Positions 13,644 through 22,300 of a stretch of DNA of 33,645 nucleotides are shown piece by piece. This stretch comes from a virus. The stretch spans positions 1 to 33,645 of the IMG/VR virus record IMGVR_UViG_3300021467_000019; one strand, 5' to 3'. Made by a program: the position numbers and the translations under genes. Numbering within the stretch: the stretch's first letter is position 1; every line of letters starts with the position of its first letter. The notes under the pieces were generated by a model. That model was not told the DNA's origin. It did no database searches and saw only the letters and a program-made list of their open reading frames with translations.

Positions 13644-14836
13644 CTGAGAAGGACGTGCAGAAGCTCGCAGACGCGGCCCTTGCTATGTTGGATAAGGAGC
13701 CGGAGGAGCGGGAATCTGCCGAGGTACGGATCGGTGATCAGGTCTTCACAGTAGTGCCGAAGAGGGCTGACCGTGTAGAGGCAGTCGATCCCGAGCAAGC
13801 ACAGGAGAAGGAACGGGAGGCAAGCTTCCCGGCGATTCACCCGCAGCCGAAGCAGCCGGACAAGGTCCAGTCCTTCTCGTTCGCCAAAGCGCTGAGTGCG
13901 TGTTGGCGGCGGAACTGGAAAGGGGCTGAGTTCGAGCGCGAGGTGCTGATCCAGACAAAGGCCCTCACGACCGATGACGACAGCGCCGGGGGATTCCTAG
14001 TTCAGGATGAGCTTCTCCCAGAGCTGATCCCTGAGCTTTACGCTCAGACGGTCGTCCGCTCCCTTGGAGCCACGATCTACACGATGTCATCGGAGAAGCT
14101 GAGCATCCCTCGGATGGCCTCAGGTGCAACTGCGTACTGGCTCGACCAGTCCATGCAGAAGACGGAGAGCCAGCCTGCATTTGAGCAGGTGACGCTGAAT
14201 CTCCGTGAGTGCATCGGGCTTGTCCCGATTCACGAGCGGCTCCTCAAGTTCGCAAACCAGTCGATCGAGACGATCGTCCGGCAGGACTTGATGAAGCAGC
14301 TTGCCCTCGCTGAGGATCAAGCGTTCATCCGGGGAACCGGTGGAGTGCAGCCTCTAGGTCTGTATTATCAGGCTGGCGTTGGTTCTGCCAATATCGACAC
14401 GAACGGTGCAGCCCCGACAGCGAGCGATCTGACTGGTATGATGTACCAGATCGAGCTTCTGAACGGTTCTTACAGTGGCTGGGCGATGCACCCCCGTTCG
14501 CTGAACACGATCCGCAGCTTGGTCGATGGTAACAACAGGCCGATCTACTACGACTCGATGGCGAGCGGGATACCGAACGGCCTGTTTGGTATGCCGGTCA
14601 AGACCACGACCCAGATCCCGATCAACCTCACTGTTGGAACGTCGTCTGACTGCTCGTACATCATCCTCGGTAACTGGCCGAGCTACGCAATCGGCGAGGC
14701 CGGTGCGATCGAGATTGCGGTCAGCCGCGATGAGAAGTTCAGCTACGACCAAGTGCTGATCCGGGCGGTGCACTACGTAGACGGTGTGCCCAAGCAGCCG
14801 GAAGAGTTCTACATTCTGAAGGGCATCCGCGCCTAG
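13631..14836 (+). CDS. Major capsid protein, HK97 fold
   Basis: A 401-residue capsid protein. Residues 1-90 are a charged, helical delta-like segment (KDVQKLADAALAMLDKEPEE) expected to act as scaffold and be cut by the upstream protease. From about 110, HK97-fold sequence begins: TDDDSAGGFLVQDELLPELI (N-arm), SEKLSIPRMASG (E-loop region), a long spine helix (RLLKFANQSIETIVRQDLMK) and P/A-domain segments such as FIRGTGGVQPLGLYY and MASGIPNGLFGMPVKTT. The ATG at 13631 follows AGGAGGTGACAG and overlaps the protease end by 13 bases. Size and order match the family. Whether it crosslinks like HK97 is not evident. Confidence 0.94.
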   Translation: MENLTEKDVQKLADAALAMLDKEPEERESAEVRIGDQVFTVVPKRADRVEAVDPEQAQEKEREASFPAIHPQPKQPDKVQSFSFAKALSACWRRNWKGAEFEREVLIQTKALTTDDDSAGGFLVQDELLPELIPELYAQTVVRSLGATIYTMSSEKLSIPRMASGATAYWLDQSMQKTESQPAFEQVTLNLRECIGLVPIHERLLKFANQSIETIVRQDLMKQLALAEDQAFIRGTGGVQPLGLYYQAGVGSANIDTNGAAPTASDLTGMMYQIELLNGSYSGWAMHPRSLNTIRSLVDGNNRPIYYDSMASGIPNGLFGMPVKTTTQIPINLTVGTSSDCSYIILGNWPSYAIGEAGAIEIAVSRDEKFSYDQVLIRAVHYVDGVPKQPEEFYILKGIRA

Positions 14837-14846
14837 GAGGTGGAAG

Positions 14847-15230
14847 ATGCAGAGAAACTTTGATGACTTTGCGTACGATGGGCAGCTCCTAGCCCCGCAG
14901 ACTATCGCGGGAAGTGGGTCTGAGGTAGACGGTTCCGGTGTTGACATGAAGCGGTGCAAGACCGGAGTCGTCGTGTTCGACGTTGGTGCCGTCGATTCTG
15001 GGACGACCGTCTCGGTCATGATCCAGAAGTCGGAGGATGACTCGACTTGGGAGGATGCAATCTCCTCGGCCAAGACGTTCACCAATGCGGACGCAAACTC
15101 AACGGTGACCCAGGAGGTCAAGAACATGGAGCGGTACTGGAGGATCCAGTACACCGTGACCAACGGAAAGAACGCACTGTTCGGCGCTGTTGCGATCGGT
15201 TGGGATGCTCCTGTAGCTCCTATCTCGTAA
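14847..15230 (+). CDS. Probable head decoration or stabilisation protein
   Basis: A 127-residue beta-rich protein directly after the capsid gene, the usual place for decoration or head-stabilising proteins. Its middle reads GTTVSVMIQKSEDDSTWEDA, the jelly-roll-like pattern found in many small phage virion proteins of this position, followed by ANSTVTQEVKNMERYWRIQY. The TAG stop of the capsid gene is embedded in its ribosome binding site (TAGGAGG), which couples the two. Function is inferred from position and fold pattern rather than from a family hit. Confidence 0.65.
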   Translation: MQRNFDDFAYDGQLLAPQTIAGSGSEVDGSGVDMKRCKTGVVVFDVGAVDSGTTVSVMIQKSEDDSTWEDAISSAKTFTNADANSTVTQEVKNMERYWRIQYTVTNGKNALFGAVAIGWDAPVAPIS

Positions 15231-15242
15231 TAGGAGGTTAGG

Positions 15243-15869
15243 GTGGCTCTAGCTAGCGGTTGGCCGACGTCGGCGGATGTTGCCGTACGTGCAAAAGTGA
15301 CGTTGACCAACGATGAAACGAGCTATGGGTTAAACGTCGCCACGTTATTAGAACGGGCCTATTGGTGGGCAGCCGAATACTGCCGAAGGGACAGAGAGCT
15401 AGGTTTCGACGAGGCGACGGTTACGGAGAAATTCGATGGGGGGATTGATCTATTCGTGAAACACCCCCCCATCGTCTCCGTGACGAGCGTTACCGATGAC
15501 GAGGAAGAGTTGACTGTGGATGACGACTACTACGTGTACGACAACTACATTCACATCGTTACCGCCGAGAATGCTCTAGAACGGCGGTATCCGTTGGTGC
15601 GTACACCACAAGTGTTTGAGGTCGTCTACACCGGCGGCTACTCGGATTCGGGAACGGGGACCCACAAAGCCATCCCATACGAGTTAAAGGAGATTGTGTT
15701 GGAGATTGCGGTTCGGTGGTTACTCAGAATACACGAGCAGTACCGGATGGACCGTATGGCATCGAGCGTTTCGATCGGTGAGTACTCAGCGAAGTTCGCG
15801 TCGTTCGCCGATCAGATGGAGGACTTGAAGAGCAGGTTGGACCATTTCGTGGTCGGAGGATACTGGTGA
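15243..15869 (+). CDS. Head-tail connector (gp6-like adaptor)
   Basis: A 208-residue protein with the pattern of HK97 gp6/SPP1 gp15-type adaptors: a helical N-terminal region with WWAAEYCRRD, a beta insertion (KHPPIVSVTSVTDDEEEL, TPQVFEVVYTGGYSD), then an IPYELKEIVLEIAVRWLLR helix. These adaptors form a ring under the portal and receive the tail. The start is GTG 15243 with AGGAGG 11 bases upstream. The stop overlaps the next GTG, as expected in the connector series. Confidence 0.85.
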   Translation: MALASGWPTSADVAVRAKVTLTNDETSYGLNVATLLERAYWWAAEYCRRDRELGFDEATVTEKFDGGIDLFVKHPPIVSVTSVTDDEEELTVDDDYYVYDNYIHIVTAENALERRYPLVRTPQVFEVVYTGGYSDSGTGTHKAIPYELKEIVLEIAVRWLLRIHEQYRMDRMASSVSIGEYSAKFASFADQMEDLKSRLDHFVVGGYW

Positions 15870-16210
15870 TCGGCCTAAACGAAACCGTAGACAAGTATCG
15901 GCCAACGCAGACTATCACTCCAGAAGGGGAGGAAGTCTTCGAGTGGCCGGATTCGCCGACGGAGAGCGACATTCCATGCCGGGTGGTGACTGTATCCCTG
16001 GCAAGGAAGGCTCAGATGGAGGCGATTGGTTTGCACTACGGAGACGTTGAGGCGTACACGTTCCTCTTCGAAGACGGGAAGGACATAGCGAGGGACGACA
16101 AGTTGAAGTACGACGGTGAATACTATCGAGTACTGAGTGTCGAGGATCCGGACAAGCTCGGGCATCACCTCGAAGTGTTGGCCGTTCACGTGGAGGGGAT
16201 TACATCGTGA
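15866..16210 (+). CDS. Head closure protein (head-tail joining type)
   Basis: A 114-residue, beta-rich protein in the slot after the gp6-like adaptor. The sequence VDKYRPTQTITPEGEEVFEW followed by IPCRVVTVSLARKAQ and a C-terminal YRVLSVEDPDKLGHHLEVLA follows the SPP1 gp16/head-tail joining layout, a small barrel that plugs the neck before the tail attaches. The start is GTG 15866 within a GTGA overlap. Other small beta-barrel neck proteins cannot be excluded. Confidence 0.82.
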   Translation: MIGLNETVDKYRPTQTITPEGEEVFEWPDSPTESDIPCRVVTVSLARKAQMEAIGLHYGDVEAYTFLFEDGKDIARDDKLKYDGEYYRVLSVEDPDKLGHHLEVLAVHVEGITS

Positions 16211-16590
16211 GTGTAGCGTGGAATCCGGCGAACTTCATGAAGAACGTCCAAGCAGCGGCCATGATCCGGATGAGGCAGGCGATGACTCTCGCTGTCCAGA
16301 CTGCCAAAGAAGGGATGCAAGAGCTTGGCCCCGGTGTCCATTCCGAACCTGGTGAATACCCGGCAAGCCAGAGCGGTGCACAGGGCATGAGGGGACATAT
16401 CACGTTTGAGGTGGTGACAGAGGGCGACAAGGTGATCGGGCGGTTCGGGATCGTCCCGACTACCGCCGGTGCGGAGGAGCTGGGGTATCCCGCGTTTCTA
16501 GAACTAGGAACGATCAAGATGGCTCCTCGCCCGTGGATCACACTAACGGTAGATTCGTGTATGTCCGCCTGGAAGGAGATTCTAACATGA
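16207..16590 (+). CDS. HK97 gp10-like tail completion protein
   Basis: A 127-residue protein. The ending YPAFLELGTIKMAPRPWI is the hallmark of HK97 gp10-type proteins (FLE-x-GT-x-x-MAPRPW-x), which help join the tail to the neck. The N-terminal half is helical (MIRMRQAMTLAVQTAKEGM). It begins at GTG 16207 in an overlap with the previous gene (GTGA) and ends in an ATGA overlap with the next, the strictly coupled layout of this connector block. Confidence 0.88.
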   Translation: MSVAWNPANFMKNVQAAAMIRMRQAMTLAVQTAKEGMQELGPGVHSEPGEYPASQSGAQGMRGHITFEVVTEGDKVIGRFGIVPTTAGAEELGYPAFLELGTIKMAPRPWITLTVDSCMSAWKEILT

Positions 16591-17012
16591 CAGGACACCT
16601 TTCAGCGACACGGATAGCAGTGCGATCGCACTTGCTAGCGGATGCCGGTGTGTCAGCGGAGGTTGATTCCCGTGTCTATTCAGGGCGACCTAAGAATCCA
16701 ACCTTGCCGTACATCATCGTCGATGTCCTTCCAGCGCTCGACTTTCACGGACTGGGCTTCAACGAACCGGCGTATAAGAAGGTCAGGGTCCAGATCATGA
16801 CAGTCGGAGTCACGCAGACAGAGGCAGAGAAGGTTATGGATGCTGTCATGGTGGCCCTTGACGGAGCGACTATAGATGTCACAGGTTGGGGTACGCCTCG
16901 CTTCGAGGGGTACTACGGTCCGTTCACTCAAGAGGAAGAAATCGAAGGCGTGCGCCACTACTACACCATTAAGCGGTGGGAAGCGGTGTACGCCGGAGTC
17001 AATGTAAGCTAG
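16587..17012 (+). CDS. Tail terminator/completion protein (DUF3168-like)
   Basis: A 141-residue protein starting at ATG 16587 (MTGHLSATRIAVRSHLLADA) in an ATGA overlap, chosen over the in-frame ATG at 16533 inside gp10. The pattern of an N-terminal helix, RVYSGRPKNPTLPYIIVDVL, KKVRVQIMTVGVTQTEAEKV and a late helix matches the DUF3168 / tail-terminator group, which caps the tail tube at its head-proximal end. It is the last gene before the tail tube genes, the expected place. Confidence 0.82.
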   Translation: MTGHLSATRIAVRSHLLADAGVSAEVDSRVYSGRPKNPTLPYIIVDVLPALDFHGLGFNEPAYKKVRVQIMTVGVTQTEAEKVMDAVMVALDGATIDVTGWGTPRFEGYYGPFTQEEEIEGVRHYYTIKRWEAVYAGVNVS

Positions 17013-17022
17013 GAGGTGAAAC

Positions 17023-17457
17023 ATGGGTAATACCTTTACGCCTAGACAGGGGTATCAGGGGAAGATCACGTTCAATGGAGAGACGGTGCAGTTCATCAAC
17101 GTTCCGACCATCTCGGGCGTTGAGCGGACGCCGATCGAGGTCACAGCTCTCTATGATGGGAAAGCGCCGTTCCGGTCGTGGGTTCCTGGGATGTACGGAT
17201 TCATCGAAATCTCAGGCCAGATCGCCCTCGATACGGATAACGACGCTGTGACCGGCACGCTTAACGTGTTCAACGCAGGGACGACAGGGACGTCTCTAGC
17301 TGTGTACCCAACAGGAAGTGCTACCCCGCTTCTAACGGGTTCAGCGGGGGTCCCCAAGGCAACTCCGATCATCGACAAGGAGGGAGTGCAACTGCTGGAC
17401 GTGACGTACCGCTACTGCGGTTCGGTGACCGGTACGCTGTGCGCGGGTGCAACCTAG
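17023..17457 (+). CDS. Tail tube protein (probable major tail protein)
   Basis: A 144-residue, beta-rich protein placed after the terminator and before the tail chaperones, the normal place of the major tail protein. Its start MGNTFTPRQGYQGKITFNGE parallels that of the next gene, and both contain FR-x-W-x-P-x-M (FRSWVPGM here). It could form the hollow tube around the tape measure. The stop of the previous gene lies inside its ribosome binding site (TAGGAGG). No database family can be assigned with certainty; the call rests on context and paralogy. Which of the two tube-like proteins is the abundant one is unclear, and this is the shorter, undecorated one. Confidence 0.68.
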   Translation: MGNTFTPRQGYQGKITFNGETVQFINVPTISGVERTPIEVTALYDGKAPFRSWVPGMYGFIEISGQIALDTDNDAVTGTLNVFNAGTTGTSLAVYPTGSATPLLTGSAGVPKATPIIDKEGVQLLDVTYRYCGSVTGTLCAGAT

Positions 17458-17467
17458 GAGGTGAGCA

Positions 17468-18409
17468 ATGGGTAACACAGTGACTCCTTTGCAGGGTTAC
17501 CTGGCAGGGATCTTTCGCTCGCCTGGAGTGACGGTTGGCGGCAGCACGGTCCACGAGCTTGTCCAGAACGGCGACTTCGAAACCGGAGATTTCACGAACT
17601 GGACGAATAACACTACGGGATCACGGGCAACCGTTGCAGCCTCATCGGGTTACAACGAGATGTCCTACGGGGCCGTGTTAGTGGATGATGGACCAACGGG
17701 GAATACGGTCCAGATCACTGGATCAAGAACCCTTGATACGCCGTTCAATCCAACTGACGCGGCTGAATATGATGTCGTCCTAAGCTGTTGGGCTAAGCAC
17801 TCGTTAGCCGGGAATACTGGATCCTTGAAGCTCGTGTTGCGCGATCCTACCGGATCGATTCTGACTAGCGGATCGGTGGCCTTGGTCGATCACGGATTCT
17901 ATCCGGAGGCCGATTGGGGCTACTACTCAGTTCGCATAGATGCTGTTGATCGTCTGGAGACGATCGAGTGGCAGGTCAGTACTAACATGGCTTCAGGTTC
18001 AACCGGGACGATGTACGTTGACAACGTGTCTTGTGCTGTCGTCCAGCAGATCGCCGGGGCTTACGGTACTCTCACCAAAGAGGGTGACGAGTGGGATACT
18101 GAGGACGTGACGACGTTCGCCTCAGTTGGTGTAGACGGCCCGTTCCGGCGTTGGGCACCTACCATGCGAACCCAGGGCAGAATCCACGTGGATTCCTTCT
18201 ACGTCACGTCTGAGCAACCGGCAACTCCGATGGCTCAGCAAGACAAGGTCTTCGTCGTTCTTGCTACCAAGAAGGGAACGAAGACACAGGACCGATGGGA
18301 GTTTTGGGCGCGGCCGATGGGTGTTGAGTTCAGGGCGCCGATTGGTGAAGTCCAAAAGGAGCCGTTCGATCTGATCATCGACGGCATCGTGGGATACGCT
18401 GACAGATAG
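17468..18409 (+). CDS. Second tail tube-like protein with inserted lectin-like domain
   Basis: A 313-residue paralogue of the preceding gene. The ends are tube-like (MGNTVTPLQGYLAGIFRSPG at the start; GPFRRWAPTMRTQGRIHV and the C-terminal sheet from about residue 195). Between about residues 30 and 190 lies an extra domain, LVQNGDFETGDFTNWTNN through GTMYVDNVSCAVV, which has the NGDFE-x-G-x-x-x-NW opening and the VDNV closing strand of carbohydrate-binding CBM4/9-type jelly rolls. So the domain looks inserted into a tube protein, projecting from the tail. It could bind host surface glycans or other cells. The start is ATG 17468, with the previous TAG inside the ribosome binding site. Confidence 0.72.
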   Translation: MGNTVTPLQGYLAGIFRSPGVTVGGSTVHELVQNGDFETGDFTNWTNNTTGSRATVAASSGYNEMSYGAVLVDDGPTGNTVQITGSRTLDTPFNPTDAAEYDVVLSCWAKHSLAGNTGSLKLVLRDPTGSILTSGSVALVDHGFYPEADWGYYSVRIDAVDRLETIEWQVSTNMASGSTGTMYVDNVSCAVVQQIAGAYGTLTKEGDEWDTEDVTTFASVGVDGPFRRWAPTMRTQGRIHVDSFYVTSEQPATPMAQQDKVFVVLATKKGTKTQDRWEFWARPMGVEFRAPIGEVQKEPFDLIIDGIVGYADR

Positions 18410-18418
18410 GAGAGCGGC

Positions 18419-19105
18419 ATGGGTAACTTGCTAGCAGCCTTTGAAAAAGGGAAAGCCTTATCAGGCAAGAAGCGAGCGTTTACTTTGGCGGGGGAGTCGA
18501 TTGAACTTCCCCGCCTGAACCTCGGGAATCGAGCGGCATTTGAGATGTGGATGAAGAAGCGTGGGGTAGAAAACTTTTCACTCTCCTCAATCCGTAACCG
18601 GGCGATGCTAAAGATCGCGCAGGTAGCGCAAGAGGTTAAAGATGAATGGGCAGAGGAAGGGCTACCAGAAAAGCTGAGTGATGAAACTCGGGACGAGCTG
18701 ACGAAGCGAATCTCTGAGAAGATGGGGCCTTATACAGATGCTCTCTTATCCCCTCTTGACACCAACGCGCAGACGCACGCCATCTACCTGGCTCTTAGGC
18801 AAGAGTTCGGGGCCAAGTGGGGGCAAGGCGACGACTCGCTCGATCTGACTGAGGAGAACGTCACCACGATCCTCAACGCGACTCCTAGTGGTGTTATCAG
18901 CCGTGCGGCATTGTTTGTCCTCGGTCTTGAGGACTGGACAGATGAGATACCTGCACCGGCGGAAACCGTCGATGAGGAAATAGAAAGGAGTCTCGGGGAC
19001 CCAAAAGCCTCCGAGAAGCCGCCCGCTACGACATCAACTACGACGAAGCCATCCCTCTCGTCTGCCTCTACTGGAGAAAAGGCCCCGACTGGGTCTGGCA
19101 GTTAA
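18419..19105 (+). CDS. Tail assembly chaperone, gpG-type
   Basis: A 228-residue protein between tube genes and tape measure, the fixed position of tail assembly chaperones. The first 195 residues are helical and charged (LNLGNRAAFEMWMKKRG, DELTKRISEKMGPYTDALL, EENVTTILNATPSG). After residue 196 the normal frame turns into a low-complexity Ser/Thr/Lys/Pro tail (PPATTSTTTKPSLSS), because the bases there mainly encode the overlapping -1 frame. A slip at CCCAAAA makes the longer gpGT-type product. The chaperones coat the tape measure before tube assembly. The ATG at 18419 follows AGGAGAGCGGC. Confidence 0.85.
   Translation: MGNLLAAFEKGKALSGKKRAFTLAGESIELPRLNLGNRAAFEMWMKKRGVENFSLSSIRNRAMLKIAQVAQEVKDEWAEEGLPEKLSDETRDELTKRISEKMGPYTDALLSPLDTNAQTHAIYLALRQEFGAKWGQGDDSLDLTEENVTTILNATPSGVISRAALFVLGLEDWTDEIPAPAETVDEEIERSLGDPKASEKPPATTSTTTKPSLSSASTGEKAPTGSGS
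19000..19006 (+). promoter_or_regulatory. -1 ribosomal frameshift (slippery) site CCCAAAA
   Basis: The heptamer C-CCA-AAA is in the X-XXY-YYZ register of the gpG frame (codons CCA at 19001-19003, AAA at 19004-19006). Slippage by one base joins gpG residue 196 to the frame that stays open to 19344. Lambda gpG/gpGT and many siphoviruses use the same device. No obvious pseudoknot was worked out downstream. Confidence 0.85.
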
Positions 19106-19344
19106 CGGAGGAGGAGTTTGCGTGGCGGCTACAGGCGATACAGACGTATATGGGTTTCCAGTTGAGCTGGAACCCGCCGCCGTTCATAACGGAGGAGGGG
19201 GCGAAGGAGATTGAGAAACTCAAGCCCGACCTATACGTGGAAACGGTTGAATACTGGGAAGTGATAAACGAAGAGAACAGGAAAGCGGCGGAGAAGTACA
19301 ACTTGATACCACCGCCACCAGGAGGGCCGGATGCCGGGAGATAG
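19006..19344 (+). CDS. gpT-type extension expressed by -1 frameshift (gpGT)
   Basis: This is not an independent gene: it is the C-terminal 112 codons of a 308-residue fusion, read as 18419-19006 joined to 19006-19344. The fused region begins SLREAARYDINYDEAIPL, continues as VCLYWRKGPDWVWQLTEEEF and ends with a Glu/Lys-rich helix and PPPPGGPDAGR. This frame is clearly protein-like from the slip point on, whereas the gpG frame turns low-complexity. The first ATG in this frame (19150) lies far inside the coding-like part, so a separate start is unlikely. It overlaps the tape measure start at 19331. In lambda, the T part binds the major tail protein; the same is inferred here. Confidence 0.85.
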   Translation, partial: SLREAARYDINYDEAIPLVCLYWRKGPDWVWQLTEEEFAWRLQAIQTYMGFQLSWNPPPFITEEGAKEIEKLKPDLYVETVEYWEVINEENRKAAEKYNLIPPPPGGPDAGR

Positions 19345-22300
19345 CCTAGGGACTGCGTATGCAGAAGTCGTCCTAGACCAGACAGGATTCAAGCGCGGAC
19401 TGGGGCAAGCCCAGACCAGCATGATTGCCTGGAATAAGTCGATGATGAAATACGCCAAGATCGCTATTGGTGTAACAGGCGTAGCCGCCCTCGTACATCA
19501 GCTTAACAGTGCCCTAGACGCCTCAGTCAAGTTCGATACGGCCCTCAGAAACGTTTGGACCCTAACCGACGCGACATGGGCTGAGATGCAGAAGCTCGGT
19601 GAGGAAGTCGCTAACGTAGCACTCCAGTTTGGCGCAACGGGTGAAGAAGGGTTGAAGGCAATGTATCAGATCTATTCGGCCTCCTTCACCGGGCGTGACG
19701 CCATGAATATCTTCAAGGCGTCCCTTACAGGCGCAGCAGCCGGACTGAGCGACGTCTTCACTCAGGCTGATCTACTTACCACGATCCTCAACGCTTACGG
19801 CATGGCGGCTGAGGAAGCCACCCACGTAAATGATGTTCTGTTTACCATCATCAAGCGTGGTAAGACGACCGCCTCCGAGTTGGGTTCGGCCTTTGGACGC
19901 CTTGCCGCTGTTGCCGCTCCGCTTGGCGCGTCGTTTGATGATATCTCAGCCGCGTTGATGACCCTGACTAGACAGGGAATCGCGACCGATGAAGCAGTGA
20001 CAGCGATTCGTAATTCAATTGTCCAGTTAGCGCGGCCGGGGAAAGAACTGTTAGCCTTAATCCAGTCCCTCGGCTATGAGTCAGGGACACAGATCATCAG
20101 TACTCTCGGCTTCGCCGATGCCTTGGGTGCAGTTGCTGAGGCGGCTGAGAGGAATAACCTCCCGCTCACTGACCTGTTTACTAACATCCGAGCGATCCTG
20201 GCAGTTCTGCCTCTTGCCGGGGCAAGTGCAGCGGAATACGCCGAGGATCTTATTGCCGCTAAAGAGTCAGCAGGGGCGACATCGGAGGCGTTTGAGAAGC
20301 AGAAAGGAAAAGAATTCGAGCTATCTAAAGCCCATGCAGAACTGGAAGAGGCAACGAGGAAGCTCGGCGACGCCTTATCAGATCTAATCGGGCTTAAGAT
20401 CGGGATAATAAACTTCTTTGCCAGCTTGCTAGAGGGCCTCGTAAAAGCGGCTGATGCAGCTGACAAGCTTGTTTCGAAACTGATTGACCTAACAGGGCTG
20501 GGTGGACTTGGGATACTCGGTCTTGGGAAGCCCTCTCCAGAGGAACAGGCATACCTTGATAAGATGATAGAAAAGTACAGAGGAGGTCCTACTGCACCGG
20601 CTCCCGCTCCCGCGCCTTCTCCTAGCGTAATTTCTGATGAGGAGATGCTCTCATTTAGGGCGGCTGTGAAGGCGGCGACAGAGGCGAACGAAGCAGGTAC
20701 CCCTGTTGTTTCCGCTCTTACCCTAGCGTGGCAAGCCCTCTTAGATGAAGTTTCCGACGAAACGTTTAATAAGTTCTGGAGTGAGTTGCTGAAGGCTAGT
20801 CCGACCGTCGAGGATCTGATCGCCAAAGTGAAGGCGTTCGGTGCTGAGGCAAGTGGAAACGAGGATGTCCTCAGTCGTTTGCATGATGCATTAGAAGACG
20901 AACTTGATCGCAGCCGCGACATGGTGGATGTCTTGCGGCTATTCGGCATGGATACCGAGGACGCTAAGGAGCGGGTAATCGCCCTCGCCGAGGCATTAGG
21001 ATACAGCGAAGAAGAACTTGCTAGTCTCCGTGAAGAACTATACGGCGCGGCGGATGCAGTGAAGTCGTTTGCTGAGAGGTTAAGCGAAGGCCAGGTAGGG
21101 GATGCCCTAACTCTCATCGATGATGCCTCTAAGAAGCTAGGCGAGGCGCTGGCAAGTGGGAATTGGGGAGAGATAGCGAAGGCCATTTCCGATCTTTCCT
21201 TCCTCGGTGGTAGCGTCAAGGCAATGCAGGACAACCTTGAGCGGATCATTACTGGGAACTTTGACGAGGCCACCAAGGAAGCGGCTAAGAAGCTCCATGA
21301 TCAGTTGACCCAGGCGGGAGAAGTCCTCGGGAAGACGTTTGAAGAGATAGCCGACGAGGAGAAGAGGGCGGCTGATAAGGCCCTCCAAGAGAAGCGAGAG
21401 GCGGCGAGGAAGGAAGCTGATGAAGCTCGCAAGCGGGCTGAGGCATTGGATCAGGCTTGGCAGAACGCTCTCAATGCTCTGGTTACGGCCTTTGTGGGCG
21501 GCGACATGGATGCTGTTGTGGAAAACATGCGGCGGCTAGCCACAAGCTCTGATCCTGACCGTGTCCTCGCATTGTATCGAGTGCTGTACAGCACGATTGA
21601 GGATGAGATAACCCTACGCCGACTCCAAGGAAAGGAAACGAAAGATCTAGAAGATCGCCTAAAGGCATTGAAAATCGCTTTAGGTGATCTGACCGAGGAA
21701 GTAAAGGAAGATACCTACGATTTGCCTAGTTCCATCTCTACTTGGGGCGATGCGATATCGAGCTTCGTTTCTATCATGGATGAAGGCAAAGCTGATATCA
21801 TCGGCTCGCTCACAAGCCTGGCGACGTCTTTGATCTCGGGAGACATTTCGGGGATAGCCTCTGCGTTCGCAGGCTTGGTGAAGGGAATTGAGAGCGCGGC
21901 TCAGGCTACCGTTGACAGAATACACGACGTACTGACATCGGGGCTAAAGAGACTAGTCGGGTACCTTGAACAAGGGATAACGACCGTCGTCGATTGGATT
22001 CAGAGAGCATTCCGGCAAGGAATTGATTTATCGACCAAGGCCCTTCAGACACTAGCCAGGAGTGCCTTCTCCGCCGCCCGCTCCTTTGAAGCGTTAATCC
22101 GCCAGACCGAGGTCTACAGACGATTACAGGCGGCTATAAGCCTGGTACAGCAGGCAGCGATGAACGCACTGCTAGCCTTCCTGTGGCCGTTTGTCGTCAT
22201 CCTTGAAGAACTGTTTGGAGTGACCACTGATTTGGGTGACGTGTTAGGGGATGAGGTTGAGGAACGCAAACGTCTCCTCGCTAGCCTAAACGTTCCTATC

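Noticed and set aside
14354-15310. 318-residue reverse-strand frame opposite capsid and decoration genes
   Set aside because: It covers two well-supported forward genes and their junction, has no ribosome binding site support and no recognisable features.
19150-19344. Independent 64-residue gene before the tape measure
   Set aside because: Protein-like sequence in the same frame extends upstream to the slippery site, so this is the tail of the frameshift product and not a separate gene.
20074-21276. 400-residue reverse-strand frame opposite the tape measure
   Set aside because: It has low-complexity Ser/Ala content, as expected from the antisense of an Ala/Glu/Leu-rich helical protein.
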